The notes: a model not told the origin generated them from the sequence alone. 64,000 bases of DNA from Microbulbifer halophilus (GCF_026183675.1 NZ_JAPIVK010000009.1:80795-144794), one strand, 5' to 3'; counted from the stretch's first letter, positions 36,478 through 47,098 are shown. Numbers and translations: made by a program.

Positions 36478-37158
36478 TTGCTGGATACCGCCTACAACGT
36501 CGAGACACCCGAGGGGATCGATCTGCGCGCACAGGCCGCCGGGCCTGTGCCGCGCATCCTCGCCTATGCCGTCGACGTCTTTTACCGTTCGCTGATACTG
36601 GCCGCACTCGGCATCGCGCTGGCGTTCGCCGACCGCGCCGGTGTCGGTATCTGGCTGCTCTGCTCCTTCCTGCTGGAGTGGTTCTACCCGGTCTTTTTCG
36701 AAGTGGTCCGCGGCGGGCAGACGCCCGGCAAAAAGGCTTTCGGCCTGATGGTGGTCAACGACAACCTCACCCCCATCTCCTGGAGCGCCTCGCTGCTGCG
36801 CAACCTGCTGCGCTTCGCCGACTTCCTGCCCTTCGGCTACGCCGCCGGCACCATTGCCATGACCCTGAACCGGGATTTCCGCCGGCTGGGCGACCTGGCC
36901 GCCGGCACCCTGGTGGTGTACCGCCAGCAGAACAGCAGCGAACGCTCGCTGCCGCAGGCGGCACCGCTGGCACCGCCGCGCGGCCTGTTAATGCAGGACC
37001 AGCTGGCCATCATCAGCCTGGCCGAACGCCACCGGGACCTGAGCGAGGCCCGACAGCGGGAGCTGGCCGAGCTGCTGCAACCGGTAACCGGCAAATCCGG
37101 CCGCGACGGCCTCCATTATCTCCACGCCGTGGGCAACTGGCTGTTGGGCGGAAAATGA
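36478..37158 (+). CDS. RDD family membrane protein
   Basis: 226 residues from a TTG at 36478 that has GGAGAGGAG seven bases upstream. PRILAYAVDVFYRSLIL begins the RDD domain (Arg-Asp-Asp pattern), followed by TPGKKAFGLMVV, LLRNLLRFADFLPFGYAAG and NRDFRRLGDLAAGTLVVY. Three membrane segments are visible. The C-terminal 60 residues are soluble. RDD proteins are often transporters or scaffolds; here it is part of a conserved membrane operon. It overlaps the next gene by four bases (ATGA). Confidence 0.88.
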   Translation: MLDTAYNVETPEGIDLRAQAAGPVPRILAYAVDVFYRSLILAALGIALAFADRAGVGIWLLCSFLLEWFYPVFFEVVRGGQTPGKKAFGLMVVNDNLTPISWSASLLRNLLRFADFLPFGYAAGTIAMTLNRDFRRLGDLAAGTLVVYRQQNSSERSLPQAAPLAPPRGLLMQDQLAIISLAERHRDLSEARQRELAELLQPVTGKSGRDGLHYLHAVGNWLLGGK

Positions 37159-38141
37159 AACAACAGGACTTTGAACAGCGCTACGGCGAAAGCTGGCAAC
37201 GGCTGGAGCAATGGCTGCGGACCGGCGACACGGATTCCGACCGGCCCGCGCCCGACCTGCCAGTGGCCTACCGCAGCTTGTGCCAGCAACTGGCGGTGGC
37301 CAAGGAACGCCAGTACACCAACCAGTTGATCGAACGCCTCAACCAGTTGGTAATGGCCGCGCACCACCGCGTCTACCGCCAGCAGACGCTGCGCAGGAAT
37401 ACCTGGGTGCGCTACCTGCTGGCCGGTTTCCCCCGGGCGGTGCGCGAGCAGATCCGCTATGTCTGGCTGGCTGCGGCGCTGTTTGTACTGCCGGCGCTGG
37501 TCATGGGAATCGGCAGTTACCACAACGACGCGCTGATCTATGCGGTCATGTCCCCGGAACAAGTGCTGCAGTTCGAATCCATGTACGATCCGGGCAACGA
37601 CGTCATGGGGCGCGAGCGCGGCTCCGACTCGGACCTGCAGATGTTCGGCTTCTACATAAAGAACAATATCGGCATCGCCTTCCGCACTTTTGCCGCCGGC
37701 ATCCTGTTCGGGCTGGGCTCCATCTTTTTCCTGGTGTTCAACGGTGTCTACCTGGGGGCGGTGTTCGGGCATATCACCCGCGTGGGCTTTACCACCACCT
37801 TCTACCCCTTCGTGATCGGCCACGGCGCCTTCGAGCTGACCGCCATTGTGCTGGCCGGCGCCGCCGGCCTGCGCCTGGGCCAGTCGCTGATCGACCCGGG
37901 CGGGCACCGCCGCCCCGCGGCCCTGCGCCTCGCCAGTATCGAGGCGATGAAAATCGTCTACGGCACCTTCCTGATGCTGGTGGTGGCCGCCTTCCTGGAG
38001 GCCTTCTGGTCCTCCAGCACCGAGCTGGGAGTCGGTGTGCGAGTGGCGGTGGGCAGCATTTTCTGGCTGCTGGTATTCGCCTATTTCGCGCTGGCCGGTC
38101 GCGGCGGCAATCCCGAAGGGGAGGCGCGCCATGGATCTTGA
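37155..38141 (+). CDS. SpoIIM-like (stage II sporulation protein M family) membrane protein
   Basis: 328 residues from the ATG at 37155. About 90 soluble residues (FEQRYGESWQRLEQWL...LIERLNQLVMAAHHRVY) precede the first membrane segment (YVWLAAALFVLPALVMGIG). Four more follow, including FAAGILFGLGSIFFLVFNGVYLGAVFGH and YPFVIGHGAFELTAIVLAGAAGLRLG, the signature of the SpoIIM family. In non-sporulating bacteria these genes sit beside RDD and DUF4129 genes; function is unknown. Stop overlaps the next gene's start by 11 bases. Confidence 0.87.
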   Translation: MKQQDFEQRYGESWQRLEQWLRTGDTDSDRPAPDLPVAYRSLCQQLAVAKERQYTNQLIERLNQLVMAAHHRVYRQQTLRRNTWVRYLLAGFPRAVREQIRYVWLAAALFVLPALVMGIGSYHNDALIYAVMSPEQVLQFESMYDPGNDVMGRERGSDSDLQMFGFYIKNNIGIAFRTFAAGILFGLGSIFFLVFNGVYLGAVFGHITRVGFTTTFYPFVIGHGAFELTAIVLAGAAGLRLGQSLIDPGGHRRPAALRLASIEAMKIVYGTFLMLVVAAFLEAFWSSSTELGVGVRVAVGSIFWLLVFAYFALAGRGGNPEGEARHGS

Positions 38142-39705
38142 ACGGCTGGCAGTGCGCGCGCGGCTGCGCTCGCCGTGGGAATCCGTCGACCTGGGCATCG
38201 CCCTGGCCCGCCGCCAGTGGGGCTCCCTGTTCCTGGTGTGGCTGCTGCCGGCGGCGCTGGTGTTCGCCGGTAGTGCGACATTCCTGTGGGAGTCCCCCGG
38301 GCTGGCCAGCCTGCTGCTCTGGTGGCTGAAGCCGGTGTACGACCGCCTGCCGCTGTTCATCTCGAGCCGCGCGCTGTTCGGCGAAAAGGTCGGCGCCGGC
38401 GCGGCGCTGCGGCAGTTCTTCGCCCAGAACCGGCGCGACTGGTTCGCCTGGCTGAGCTGGCGCCGCCTGAGCGCCACGCGCTCCTTCGATATGCCGGTCA
38501 CACTGCTGGAACAGAACAGCGGCGCCGCGCGCAGCCGCCGGGTGGCAGTGCTGCACCGCAAGCACGCCGGCACCGCCACCTGGCTGACACTGACACTGGT
38601 ACACCTGGAAATGATCCTGGCCCTGGCGGTGGTGGCGCTGGTCTACCTGTTCATTCCCGAACAGGTGCAGATTGACTGGCTGCCCTTCCTGAGCAGCGGC
38701 GAACTCTGGCTGCAGTGGGGCCTCAACGGTATCTACCTGCTGGTCATGGCCGCGGTGGCCCCCTTCTACGTGGTGGGCGGCTTTGCCCTGTATATCGGCC
38801 GCCGTATCGAACTGGAGGGCTGGGATATCGAAATCCAGTTCCGCCAACTGCGCGAGCGCAGCCGGCGTACCCGGCGCGGCGTGGCGCACGGCCCCGTCGC
38901 CGCGCAACTGCTGTTGCTCTGTGCGCTGGGCCTGGCGGGGGCCCTGCACGGCAGTCCGGCGCGGGCGGAAGCGGGGACGACACCGGAAGAGGCCCGCGAA
39001 ACCGTCGACGGCATCCTCGTCGGCGAGGACTTCCACCGTATGGAAACGGTCGAGCGCTGGCGGCTCAAGGATTTCGAGTGGAAGGCGGACGCCTTTCCCG
39101 AGTGGATGATCAACTTTATCGAGCGGCTGGAACGCCTGTTGGCCGACGACGGTGACGACGCCAAAGACGGCCCCGGGTTCGGCCCGCTGATCGGCGGCCT
39201 GATCGAACTGCTGCTGTGGACCGGAGCCATCGGCCTGCTGCTGTACCTGCTGTGGCGCTACCGCGAGCCGCTGCGCCAGAGCCTGCAGCTCCGCCGGCGT
39301 GAAAAACCCGGACACACACCGCCGGAAACGCTGTTCGGCCTGGACGTGCGCCGCTCAAGCCTGCCGGACGACGTCTGCGCCGAAGTGCTGAGACTCTGGG
39401 CCGCCGGCGACCGCCGCAACAGCCTGGGCCTGCTCTACCGGGCCACCCTGTCGCACCTGATCGAACGCTACCAGTTCGAGTTCGGCGATCACCTCACCGA
39501 GAGCGAGTGCGCGCAGCAGGTGCAGATGCGCCGCCAGCGCGGCGCCGACGACGAACAGCAACCGGTCAGCGGCGCGCTGGGGGATTTCGTGCAGCAGCTC
39601 ACCGGTGTCTGGCAGCAACTGGCCTACGCCCACCGCGCGCCGGCCACGGAGCGCGTGGAAAATCTCTGCGACTGCTGGCGGGAGGTGTTTGCCGATGACC
39701 GCTAA
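38131..39705 (+). CDS. DUF4129 domain membrane protein
   Basis: 524 residues from the ATG at 38131 (GGGGAGG upstream); frame extension to 38035 is in the SpoIIM gene. Membrane segments lie at about residues 28-50, 165-185, 200-225 and 355-375. Between the third and fourth is a stretch like a signal-anchor (LLLLCALGLAGALHGSPARA) followed by an acidic extracytoplasmic part. The C-terminal 130 residues (DVCAEVLRLWAAGDRRNSLGLLYRATLSHL) form the DUF4129 domain, cytosolic and helical. It belongs to the MoxR/DUF58 operon. Confidence 0.82.
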   Translation: MDLERLAVRARLRSPWESVDLGIALARRQWGSLFLVWLLPAALVFAGSATFLWESPGLASLLLWWLKPVYDRLPLFISSRALFGEKVGAGAALRQFFAQNRRDWFAWLSWRRLSATRSFDMPVTLLEQNSGAARSRRVAVLHRKHAGTATWLTLTLVHLEMILALAVVALVYLFIPEQVQIDWLPFLSSGELWLQWGLNGIYLLVMAAVAPFYVVGGFALYIGRRIELEGWDIEIQFRQLRERSRRTRRGVAHGPVAAQLLLLCALGLAGALHGSPARAEAGTTPEEARETVDGILVGEDFHRMETVERWRLKDFEWKADAFPEWMINFIERLERLLADDGDDAKDGPGFGPLIGGLIELLLWTGAIGLLLYLLWRYREPLRQSLQLRRREKPGHTPPETLFGLDVRRSSLPDDVCAEVLRLWAAGDRRNSLGLLYRATLSHLIERYQFEFGDHLTESECAQQVQMRRQRGADDEQQPVSGALGDFVQQLTGVWQQLAYAHRAPATERVENLCDCWREVFADDR

Positions 39706-41073
39706 ACGGATCCTTCTCGTGCTTGTGTCGCTGCTGATCGGCGCCCTGGTGGCGCTGTTCCTGACGTTTTTCGAGCGCTACGAACGGCAACTGGATCGCG
39801 GCTGGAGCGCGAAGGCCATCCGCAACCCCTATCTCGCCGCCGAGCGGTTTCTCGACGCCCGGGGGCTGGAGACGCGGCGCGCCGACAATATCGCCGCCGT
39901 CGCCGGACTCTCGCCGCAGGACACCCTCTACGTGGCCAGTTCCAGCCAGGTCTACAACGGCGAGCGCGCCCGGGAACTGCTGGACTGGATCGAGCGCGGC
40001 GGCAACGCCGTGGTGGTGGCCCGCCGCGGCACCGAGGGCGAGCGCGACTGGCTGCTGGAAGAGCTGGGCGTCACCGCGGAAACCGGCAGCGGCGACTTCT
40101 TTTTCACCAACCCGATGCGCCGCTTTATCGGCGAGGAAGCCGAGGAGTACAGCGGCAAGAGCGCCAGCGAACTCCTGCGCGAACACAACCGCAAACTGCG
40201 CGAAGGCGAAAACACCGACGGCGAAACACCCGAAGACAGCGGGGCGGATGCCGCCGAACCCGCGGCGCCCGAACCGCCCGAAGATCCCGATGTGGACCCG
40301 TCGGCACTGGTGACACTGACCTCCGACAGCGGCCACGACTACCGGCTGCACTTCAACCCCACCACATTACTGTGGCACCCGACGCTCGACAGCGAGGGCG
40401 CGAGCGGAGACAGCGACCCGGCCTTCTGGGCGAACATGGAAAACGAAACCGCGGGCGGAGACAGCGACCCGGTCTTCTGGGCGGACATGGAAAACGAAAC
40501 CGCAGGCGTGCCCTTCATACAGTTCGAACGCGGCGACGGCCTGCTCACCCTGATGGCCGACGCCGGCCTCTGGCAGTCGGACCGCATCGGCCATTTCGAC
40601 CACGTCTTCCTGCTGGAGCAGCTCGCCTCCGACGGCGATTTCGTCTTCCTGACCCGGCCGCAGTTCGACTCACTGCCGGTGCTGGCGCGCCGCTACGCCC
40701 GCGAGTTTTTCGGCGCCGGCGCGCTGGCGCTGCTGGCCTGGCTGCTGCTGCGCTCGCGCCGTTTCGGCCCGCGCGCGGCGGAACCCGAAACCGCGCGCCG
40801 CTCGCTGCTCGAGCATATCGCCGCCTGTGGCCACTACTACTGGCGCGAAGACAGATGCAGCGCACTGCTGGCGCGCTACCGCGACAGCCTGTTGCGGCGG
40901 CTCGGCGGCGACAACGCCTCACAGAAGACCCGGCGCCGACTCTGCGAACAGCTGAACGCGGCCACCGGGCTCGGCGAAACCCGGATTACCGACAGCCTCT
41001 GGGGCCAGCCCCCGCACAGCGAAGAGGCGTTTACCGAAAGAATGCGCAACCTGCAGCAAATCGAGGCAGTCCT

Positions 41074-41077
<4 letters not shown>
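39695..41077 (+). CDS. DUF4350 domain membrane protein with 17-residue duplication
   Basis: 460 residues from the ATG at 39695, overlapping the DUF4129 stop. A membrane helix (LLVLVSLLIGALVALFLTFF) precedes the DUF4350 region (NPYLAAERFLDARGLETRRAD, GNAVVVARRG). An acidic Glu/Asp/Pro linker covers about residues 165-205. Near 238-271 the phrase GDSDP(A/V)FWA(N/D)MENETAG appears twice in tandem. A second membrane helix is at about 345-365 (ALALLAWLLLR), and the tail is helical and cytosolic. DUF4350 resembles GATase-like folds without the nucleophile. The stop overlaps moxR by four bases. Confidence 0.8.
40406..40507 (+). repeat. Tandem 51-bp duplication inside the DUF4350 gene
   Basis: Two in-frame units, 40406-40456 and 40457-40507, begin GGAGACAGCGACCCGG. 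They differ at only a few positions. The gain keeps the reading frame, adding 17 residues to an acidic linker. Confidence 0.95.
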
Positions 41078-42089
<1,012 letters not shown>

Positions 42090-42093
<4 letters not shown>

Positions 42094-43454
42094 AGAGTGC
42101 CGCCGCCCTGATTCCGCACACGCGCCCCAGCCGCCGCCTGGTGCGGCTGCTCGGTTACTGGTGCCTGGCGGCCCTGCTGATTTCCGCGGCCCGTATCTGG
42201 CTGCCGCAGGCGGCCGGCGCCGTCGCCGCCGGCTGGTGGACGGCCGGGGCGCTGCTGCTGGGCGCCGCGCTGCTGGACTGGCTCACCGGGCGCCGCGTAG
42301 CGGGCCTGGACGGCCAACGCTCGCTGCCGGGCAACCTGGCGCTGGGCGTGGAGAACCGCGTGCGGCTGCTGCTGCGCAACGACGGCGCACGCCGGCTGCG
42401 CCTGACGGTCTGCGACCGGTTGCCGCAACAACTGCAGGCGCGGGAGCTGCCCCGCGACGCGCAACTGGACCCGGAGCAGGAAGTCCGCATCGACTACCCG
42501 CTGGTGCCGCGCCGCCGCGGCCACGCGGTGTTCGGCCCGATCGAGGTACTGGCGGCCTCCCCCTGGGGCCTGTGGCAGAAACACCTGACCCTGGGCCGGG
42601 CGGATGCGGTCAAGGTGTACCCCAACTTCCTCGGCATCTCCTCACTGCAGTCCCTCAGCACCGAGCAGAGCCTGCGCTTCCTGGGCCTGCACCAGCAGCA
42701 GCGCCGCGGCGAGGGCATGGATTTCCGCCAGCTGCGCGAGTACCGGGAAGGGGACAGCCAGCGCCAGATAGACTGGCGCGCCAGCGCCCGCATGCACAAG
42801 CTGATCAGCCGCGAGTACCAGGACGAGCGCGACCAGGAAATCGTCTACATGCTCGACTGCGGCCGCCGCATGCGCGCCAAGGACGGCGAACTCAGCCATT
42901 TCGACCACGCCCTCAACGCGCTGCTGCTATCCGCCTATGTGGCCATCAAGCAGGGCGACGCCGTGGGCCTGCAGGCCTTCGCCCACCCGGGCGGCGCCGG
43001 CCGGCTGCCGCCGGTCAAGGGCGAGAGCGCCATCAACCTGCTGCTGAATCACGTCTACGACCTGCACTCCGGCACCGCCAGCGCGGACTTCAGCGGTGCC
43101 GCCCAGCAGATGCTCGCCGATCACAGCCGCCGCGCGCTGGTGATACTGGTCACCAACCTGCGCGACGAGGACAGCGACGAACTGCTGGCCGCGGTACAGT
43201 TACTGTCGCGCCGCCACCTGGTGATGGTGGCCTGCCTGCGCGAATCCGCCCTGGACGATCTCACCCAGCGCCCGGTGGCCGGTTTCGGCGACGCCGTGGA
43301 ACTGGCGGCCACACGCGACTTTCTCGACCGCCGCGGCCGCCTGTTGCAGCAGTTGCGCGCGCGCAACGTACTGGTGGTGGACTCCGCCCCGGACAAACTG
43401 CATATGGCGCTGGTGGAAAGCTACTGGCAGCTGAAGCGCAGCGGTCGTATTTAA
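42090..43454 (+). CDS. DUF58 domain protein
   Basis: 454 residues from a GTG at 42090 that overlaps the moxR stop. Two membrane segments lie near residues 20-60 (LLGYWCLAALLISAARIWL, AGWWTAGALLLGAALLDWL). A beta-rich region (VRLLLRNDGARRLRLTVCDRLP, RRRGHAVFGPIEVLAASPWGLW) is followed by the DUF58 core GEGMDFRQLREYREGDSQRQIDWRASARMHKLISREYQDERDQEIVYMLDCGRRM, which begins a VWA-like fold. It probably works with the MoxR ATPase. The operon appears to end here. Confidence 0.92.
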
Positions 43455-43562
43455 AGTTTACGGTGGCACAAGCCCCGAAACCCGAGTCGTTAGTCGCGTC
43501 AGAGTTGCTGTGACCAAAACTCACGCGCTGCAGCCGTCATCGCGCCCGCTTATGCCCGCCGT

Positions 43563-43750
43563 GGTCATCCCCGGACTCGATACGGGATCCAGTTGAGGGG
43601 CCCGTTCTCTGGATTCCGGCCTTCGCCGGAATGACGGTAGAGGGGGCCTTGTCATCCCGGACTTGATCCGGGATCCAGTGAGGGGCCCCATTCACTGGAT
43701 TCCGGTACCGGATCAGGTCCGGCATGACGTTCCTTCGCCGGAATGGCGAC
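43563..43750. repeat. REP-like repeat pair
   Basis: Two units of about 90 bp, each with GGACT(C/T)GAT.CGGGATCCAGT and an inverted GGATTCCGG...CGCCGGAATGAC half. They fill the gap between the DUF58 and DUF2946 genes. The same family is found at 45487-45845 and as a fragment at 7025-7054. Confidence 0.9.
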
Positions 43751-43836
43751 TGGACTGACTGCACCGCGCACTAGCCCGCCGGTGGCAGAATCGCTATATT
43801 GACTGATCGGCCACAACAACGGCGATCAAGCGCATC

Positions 43837-44274
43837 ATGCAAGCCACCCGAATACCGCCACAGCGCCCCATCTGCCGGCTGCCACGCGGCCTGGCGCTGC
43901 TGCTGTTGTGTGTGTTCCTCAGCGCCCGCGGCCTGGTGCCTGCGGGCTTCATGCCCGCGCCCCTGTCCGCCGGTGCGCCCTACGACCTCTGCCACGGCGA
44001 CAGCCGCAGCCTCGAACTGCTGAACTGGCTGGCGGATCGGCGTGACAACCACCGCCCAGGTCACCAACACGATACGCTGACGGCCCAATCGTTCGCCGAC
44101 AACCACTGCAACTTTTCCGCCGGCGCCATCCTTGCCGCGGCGCCGATCGCCGAGATCCCCCCCGCAATCGCCGGCGTGCGGGAACCGATACCGGCACTGC
44201 CGGCCCCGCCCGCACGGCACCGCCACTACACTCGGCCCCCCGGCCGCGCCCCGCCTTTTCTCCCCGACAGCTGA
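43837..44274 (+). CDS. DUF2946 family periplasmic protein
   Basis: 145 residues. A signal-anchor (LALLLLCVFLSARGLV) leads into PAGFMPAP, the hallmark of DUF2946. A Cys/His set follows: LCHGDSR, HRPGHQHDT, NHCNFSAG and a His-rich tail. DUF2946 proteins usually precede outer-membrane or TonB proteins in copper-responsive loci, which fits the Met/His-rich barrel gene 105 bp downstream. Copper binding is inference. No copper-operator palindrome was recognised. Confidence 0.75.
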   Translation: MQATRIPPQRPICRLPRGLALLLLCVFLSARGLVPAGFMPAPLSAGAPYDLCHGDSRSLELLNWLADRRDNHRPGHQHDTLTAQSFADNHCNFSAGAILAAAPIAEIPPAIAGVREPIPALPAPPARHRHYTRPPGRAPPFLPDS

Positions 44275-44379
44275 TTCATTCAATACTTTTAATCCGAGGC
44301 GCGGCGGCCCGACTGTCGCGCGCGAAATCTGCTGCCGCCGCCCGACGCCGGCGGCGGCACCTGTATGGGGAAAATCTCA

Positions 44380-45453
44380 ATGCACACATCCCACAACAAC
44401 CACTTTCGCCCGGCCCTGCTGGCCACTTCCATCGCCCTCGCCGCGCCGCTGGCGGGCGCCCACGACGGGGGGCCGGCCATCCTGCCGGAAGGCCACGCCC
44501 CGGCCGGCGTGATGGCGGATCACCTGCACAACCAGGGCGAGTGGATGATCGGCTACCGCTATATGCAGGAAGACTACAGCGACGTCTATCGCGGCTCCCA
44601 CAAGGTGGACGCGATGGATCTGCAGACGGCCGGCTATTCCATGATGCCCACCGGCATGAGCATGGAAATGCATAAGCTCGACATCATGTACGCCGTCTCC
44701 GACGACCTGACACTGATGTTCATGCCGCAGACCATGCACATGGATATGTCGATGGAGATGATTGGCGATGGCCACGGCCATACGGAGGGCGCAGGCGGAA
44801 TGGCCGGCATGGACAATATGCACACCGGCGGCCACGACCACGGCGTTTCCGGCACCGGCGATACCGTCATCGCCGGCCTCTTCCGGCTGGTGGACAGCAG
44901 CACTTACAAACTGCACGCAACCCTGGGCGCCAACGCGCCCACCGGTTCGGTGGAGGAGAAAAACGCCGACGGCACCTTCACCCACTACGGTATGCAACTG
45001 GGCAGCGGCACCTGGGACCTGATGCCGTCGGTGACCTATACCGGCACCCTGGACCGTTTGAGCTGGGGCGCACAAGTGTCCGCGCGCCTACCGATGGAGG
45101 GGGAAAACGATTCCGGCTTCGCCTTCGGCGAGCGCTACGGCGCCACGGCCTGGGGCGCCTACCGCATTGTGGACTGGCTGAGCCTGTCGGCGCGGCTGGA
45201 ATATTCGAAGGAGGGGGATATCAACGGCCACTACAATGGCCCGCATAACCACGCCAGCCCGGCGGACCTGCAGGCGAATTACGGCGGCGAGCTGCTGGAC
45301 TACGGCATCGGTTTCAATACGGTACCGCAGGGCGGCCCGCTCGCCGGTGTGCGCCTGGGGCTGGAGTGGGTCGGCAATCTGTCCGCGGACTACAACGGCT
45401 ACCAGCTGGCGCGGGAGGACGGGCTGAACATGAGCCTGAGTTACGCTTTCTGA
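44380..45453 (+). CDS. Met/His-rich outer-membrane barrel protein (Phenol_MetA_deg/transporter-like)
   Basis: 357 residues from the ATG at 44380, which has GGGGAAAA eight bases upstream; an ATG at 44365 is also in frame. A signal peptide ends LAGA-HDGG. Short Met/His clusters occur at GMSMEMHKLDIM, TMHMDMSMEMIGDGHGHTEGAGGMAGMDNMHTGGHDHG (given in parts), typical of copper-binding loops. The rest alternates like beta strands and ends YAF, with ARLEYSKEGDI and VRLGLEWVGNL. It resembles the transporter-like barrel family found beside copper genes. Probably outer membrane. Confidence 0.8.
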   Translation: MHTSHNNHFRPALLATSIALAAPLAGAHDGGPAILPEGHAPAGVMADHLHNQGEWMIGYRYMQEDYSDVYRGSHKVDAMDLQTAGYSMMPTGMSMEMHKLDIMYAVSDDLTLMFMPQTMHMDMSMEMIGDGHGHTEGAGGMAGMDNMHTGGHDHGVSGTGDTVIAGLFRLVDSSTYKLHATLGANAPTGSVEEKNADGTFTHYGMQLGSGTWDLMPSVTYTGTLDRLSWGAQVSARLPMEGENDSGFAFGERYGATAWGAYRIVDWLSLSARLEYSKEGDINGHYNGPHNHASPADLQANYGGELLDYGIGFNTVPQGGPLAGVRLGLEWVGNLSADYNGYQLAREDGLNMSLSYAF

Positions 45454-45486
45454 CCGCTCGCCGGCTGTCGGGCTGACCCTAGGCTC

Positions 45487-45845
45487 TCATCCTCCCGGAC
45501 TTGATCCGGGATCCAGTTGAGAGGCCTCGTTCGCTGGATTCCGGCATTCGCCGGAATGACGGCAGGGGGGCCTCGTCATCCCGGACTTGATCCGGGATCC
45601 AGTGAGGGGCCCCGTTCCCTGGATTCCGGCATTCGCCGGAATGACGGCAGAGGGGGCTCGTCATCCCGGGCTTGATCCGGGATCCATTGAGGGGCCCGTT
45701 CCCTGGATTCCGGCATTCGCCGGAATGACGGCAAGGGGGCTCGTCATCCCGGACTTGATCCGGGATCCAGTTGGGGGCCCCGTTCTCTGGATTCCGGTAC
45801 CGGATCAGGTCCGGCATGACGTTCCTTCGCCGGAATGACGGTAGG
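45487..45845. repeat. Four-unit REP-like array
   Basis: Units of about 86 bp begin at 45487, 45574, 45660 and 45744, each with CCGGACTTGATCCGGGATCC and GGATTCCGGCATTCGCCGGA palindromic parts. The last unit carries a variant right half (GGTACCGGATCAGGTCCGG). No gene lies in the array, which separates two barrel genes that face each other. Confidence 0.92.
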
Positions 45846-45856
45846 GGGCGGGGACG

Positions 45857-46423
45857 TCAAAAGCGGTAGCTGAGGTTCACCGTCAGTGAGCGCAGGTGGC
45901 CGAGGTCGAAACCGGAGACCCGCCCCACGTCGTTGTAGTTGTACTCGATCGAGGTATCGAAATCCCGTGTCCACATATAGCGATAGCCGACGCCGGCGTT
46001 CCAGTAGTTGTCGTCGCCGTCGTTGTTCACCGGGACAATCACGTGGCGATTGTCGCGGCGCACCGTGTCCACATCGAACTCGCCGTAATTCCAGCCGGCC
46101 ATCCAGTAGAGGCACTGGACATCACAGTTCAGGGTAAAATCCACCTTGAAATTGATCCCGTACTGATCGACGGAGAGATGACCGTCGTCAAAATTGGAGT
46201 AGCGCAACTCCACCTGCCAGAGGCCCACGGAGGGGGTGATACCCACGCTGGCATAGCCGAATGTATCCCGCTCCTTGTTGATCTGGATCTCCCCGGTACC
46301 GGCGCCCAGGGTGCCGATCACCCGATACTCCCCGGCACAGATTCCCTCGACGGGGTTATTCCACTCCACAGCGCCGGCTGTGGACGAACACATCAGGGCG
46401 AAAGCCAACAAAAATTTCTTCAT
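45857..46423 (-). CDS. Small outer-membrane beta-barrel protein
   Basis: 188 residues. GGAAGG precedes the ATG at 46423. A signal peptide (FLLAFALMCSSTAGA-VEW) is followed by eight likely beta strands (YASVGITPSVGLWQVELRYSNF, YGINFKVDFTLNCDVQCLYWMAGW, NYWNAGVGYRYMWTR, SIEYNYNDVG) and ends in LSYRF, the terminal aromatic of BAM substrates. Two Cys near 100 could form a disulfide. It looks like an OmpA/OmpW-size barrel with no recognised ligand. It is the last gene before the REP array. Confidence 0.78.
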   Translation of the reverse strand: MKKFLLAFALMCSSTAGAVEWNNPVEGICAGEYRVIGTLGAGTGEIQINKERDTFGYASVGITPSVGLWQVELRYSNFDDGHLSVDQYGINFKVDFTLNCDVQCLYWMAGWNYGEFDVDTVRRDNRHVIVPVNNDGDDNYWNAGVGYRYMWTRDFDTSIEYNYNDVGRVSGFDLGHLRSLTVNLSYRF

Positions 46424-46459
46424 TATTACCTTCCTTGGTCCGTCGCTACTGCGAATCGA

Positions 46460-46744
46460 TCAACGTTCTGATTTATTCGGGTAAACCTCGGAGTGCGCCA
46501 CATCGATGATGGCCCAGATACCGCCGGCGAAAGCCGGGTTGTCGCGCAGGGTATCGATATCGCCCGGCTCCGGCAGCGCCTCGCCGGCAGCGTGGACATC
46601 CTCCAGCCGCTGCACAATGGTCTCTGCCATCTTCTGCAGGGTGTCGTCCAGGGTTTCGGCGTGGCAATGGCAATGGGGGAGGTCCGGCGCTATGGCGCCG
46701 AAGCCGGCGTACTCGATATTGTGAACCACAACCGGATAACGCAT
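46460..46744 (-). CDS. HicB-like antitoxin-type protein, no HicA partner
   Basis: 94 residues. MRYPVVVHNIEYAGFGAIAPDLPHCHCHAETLDDTLQKMAETI is the partial RNase H-like fold of HicB (strand, turn at PDLPxC, helix). It lacks a clear DNA-binding tail. HicA, a small RNA-binding toxin, is normally next to it, but no such frame is present in 46100-47200. It may be an orphan antitoxin or a stand-alone family member. The next gene on this strand ends 150 bp upstream. No good ribosome-binding site was seen. Confidence 0.7.
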   Translation of the reverse strand: MRYPVVVHNIEYAGFGAIAPDLPHCHCHAETLDDTLQKMAETIVQRLEDVHAAGEALPEPGDIDTLRDNPAFAGGIWAIIDVAHSEVYPNKSER

Positions 46745-46872
46745 CGGGAATTACTCTTATTACATTAACCCACCAAGCGTAGACGGAATTGACAGTTTTT
46801 TGGCCCGGGCAGGCAAAAAATGGCGCGGCGAAATCCGGGCAGTAGCAGAGAGGGAGTGTGCAGTTTTGTGAA

Positions 46873-46905
46873 AGGAAAAAAGAATTTCCCGCTAGCGCGG
46901 GATCC
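46873..46905 (-). terminator. Terminator overlapping the end of the 68-residue gene
   Basis: CCCGC (46899-46904 region) and GCGGG pair around a GCTA loop, and on the minus strand AAATTCTTTTTT follows. The stem contains the stop codon of the small gene at 46892. Confidence 0.55.
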
Positions 46906-47098
46906 TGCCCAGCAGGGCGCGCCGGGAAAAAATCATTTCCCGGTAGGTCTGCATCAGGGAGAGATCCAGTTCGGATCCGGTGCCGTACATTTCATCCATC
47001 TGCCGGTGCAGCCAGTTGATCTCGCTTTCCAGCTGGCGGCGCAGCTTGCGGGTCTCGCTCTCGCTGATATTGACGTGCGCACTGCGGGGTCGGGACAT
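46892..47098 (-). CDS. Small charged hypothetical protein
   Basis: 68 residues from the ATG at 47098 (AGG eight bases upstream). The sequence MSRPRSAHVNISESETRKLRRQLESEINWLHRQMDEMYGTGSELDLSLMQTYREMIFSRRALL is mostly helical and charged, probably one amphipathic hairpin. No signal peptide or motif was recognised. It is followed by a terminator that overlaps its stop, which supports a real transcript. Function unknown. Confidence 0.5.
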   Translation of the reverse strand: MSRPRSAHVNISESETRKLRRQLESEINWLHRQMDEMYGTGSELDLSLMQTYREMIFSRRALLGRIPR

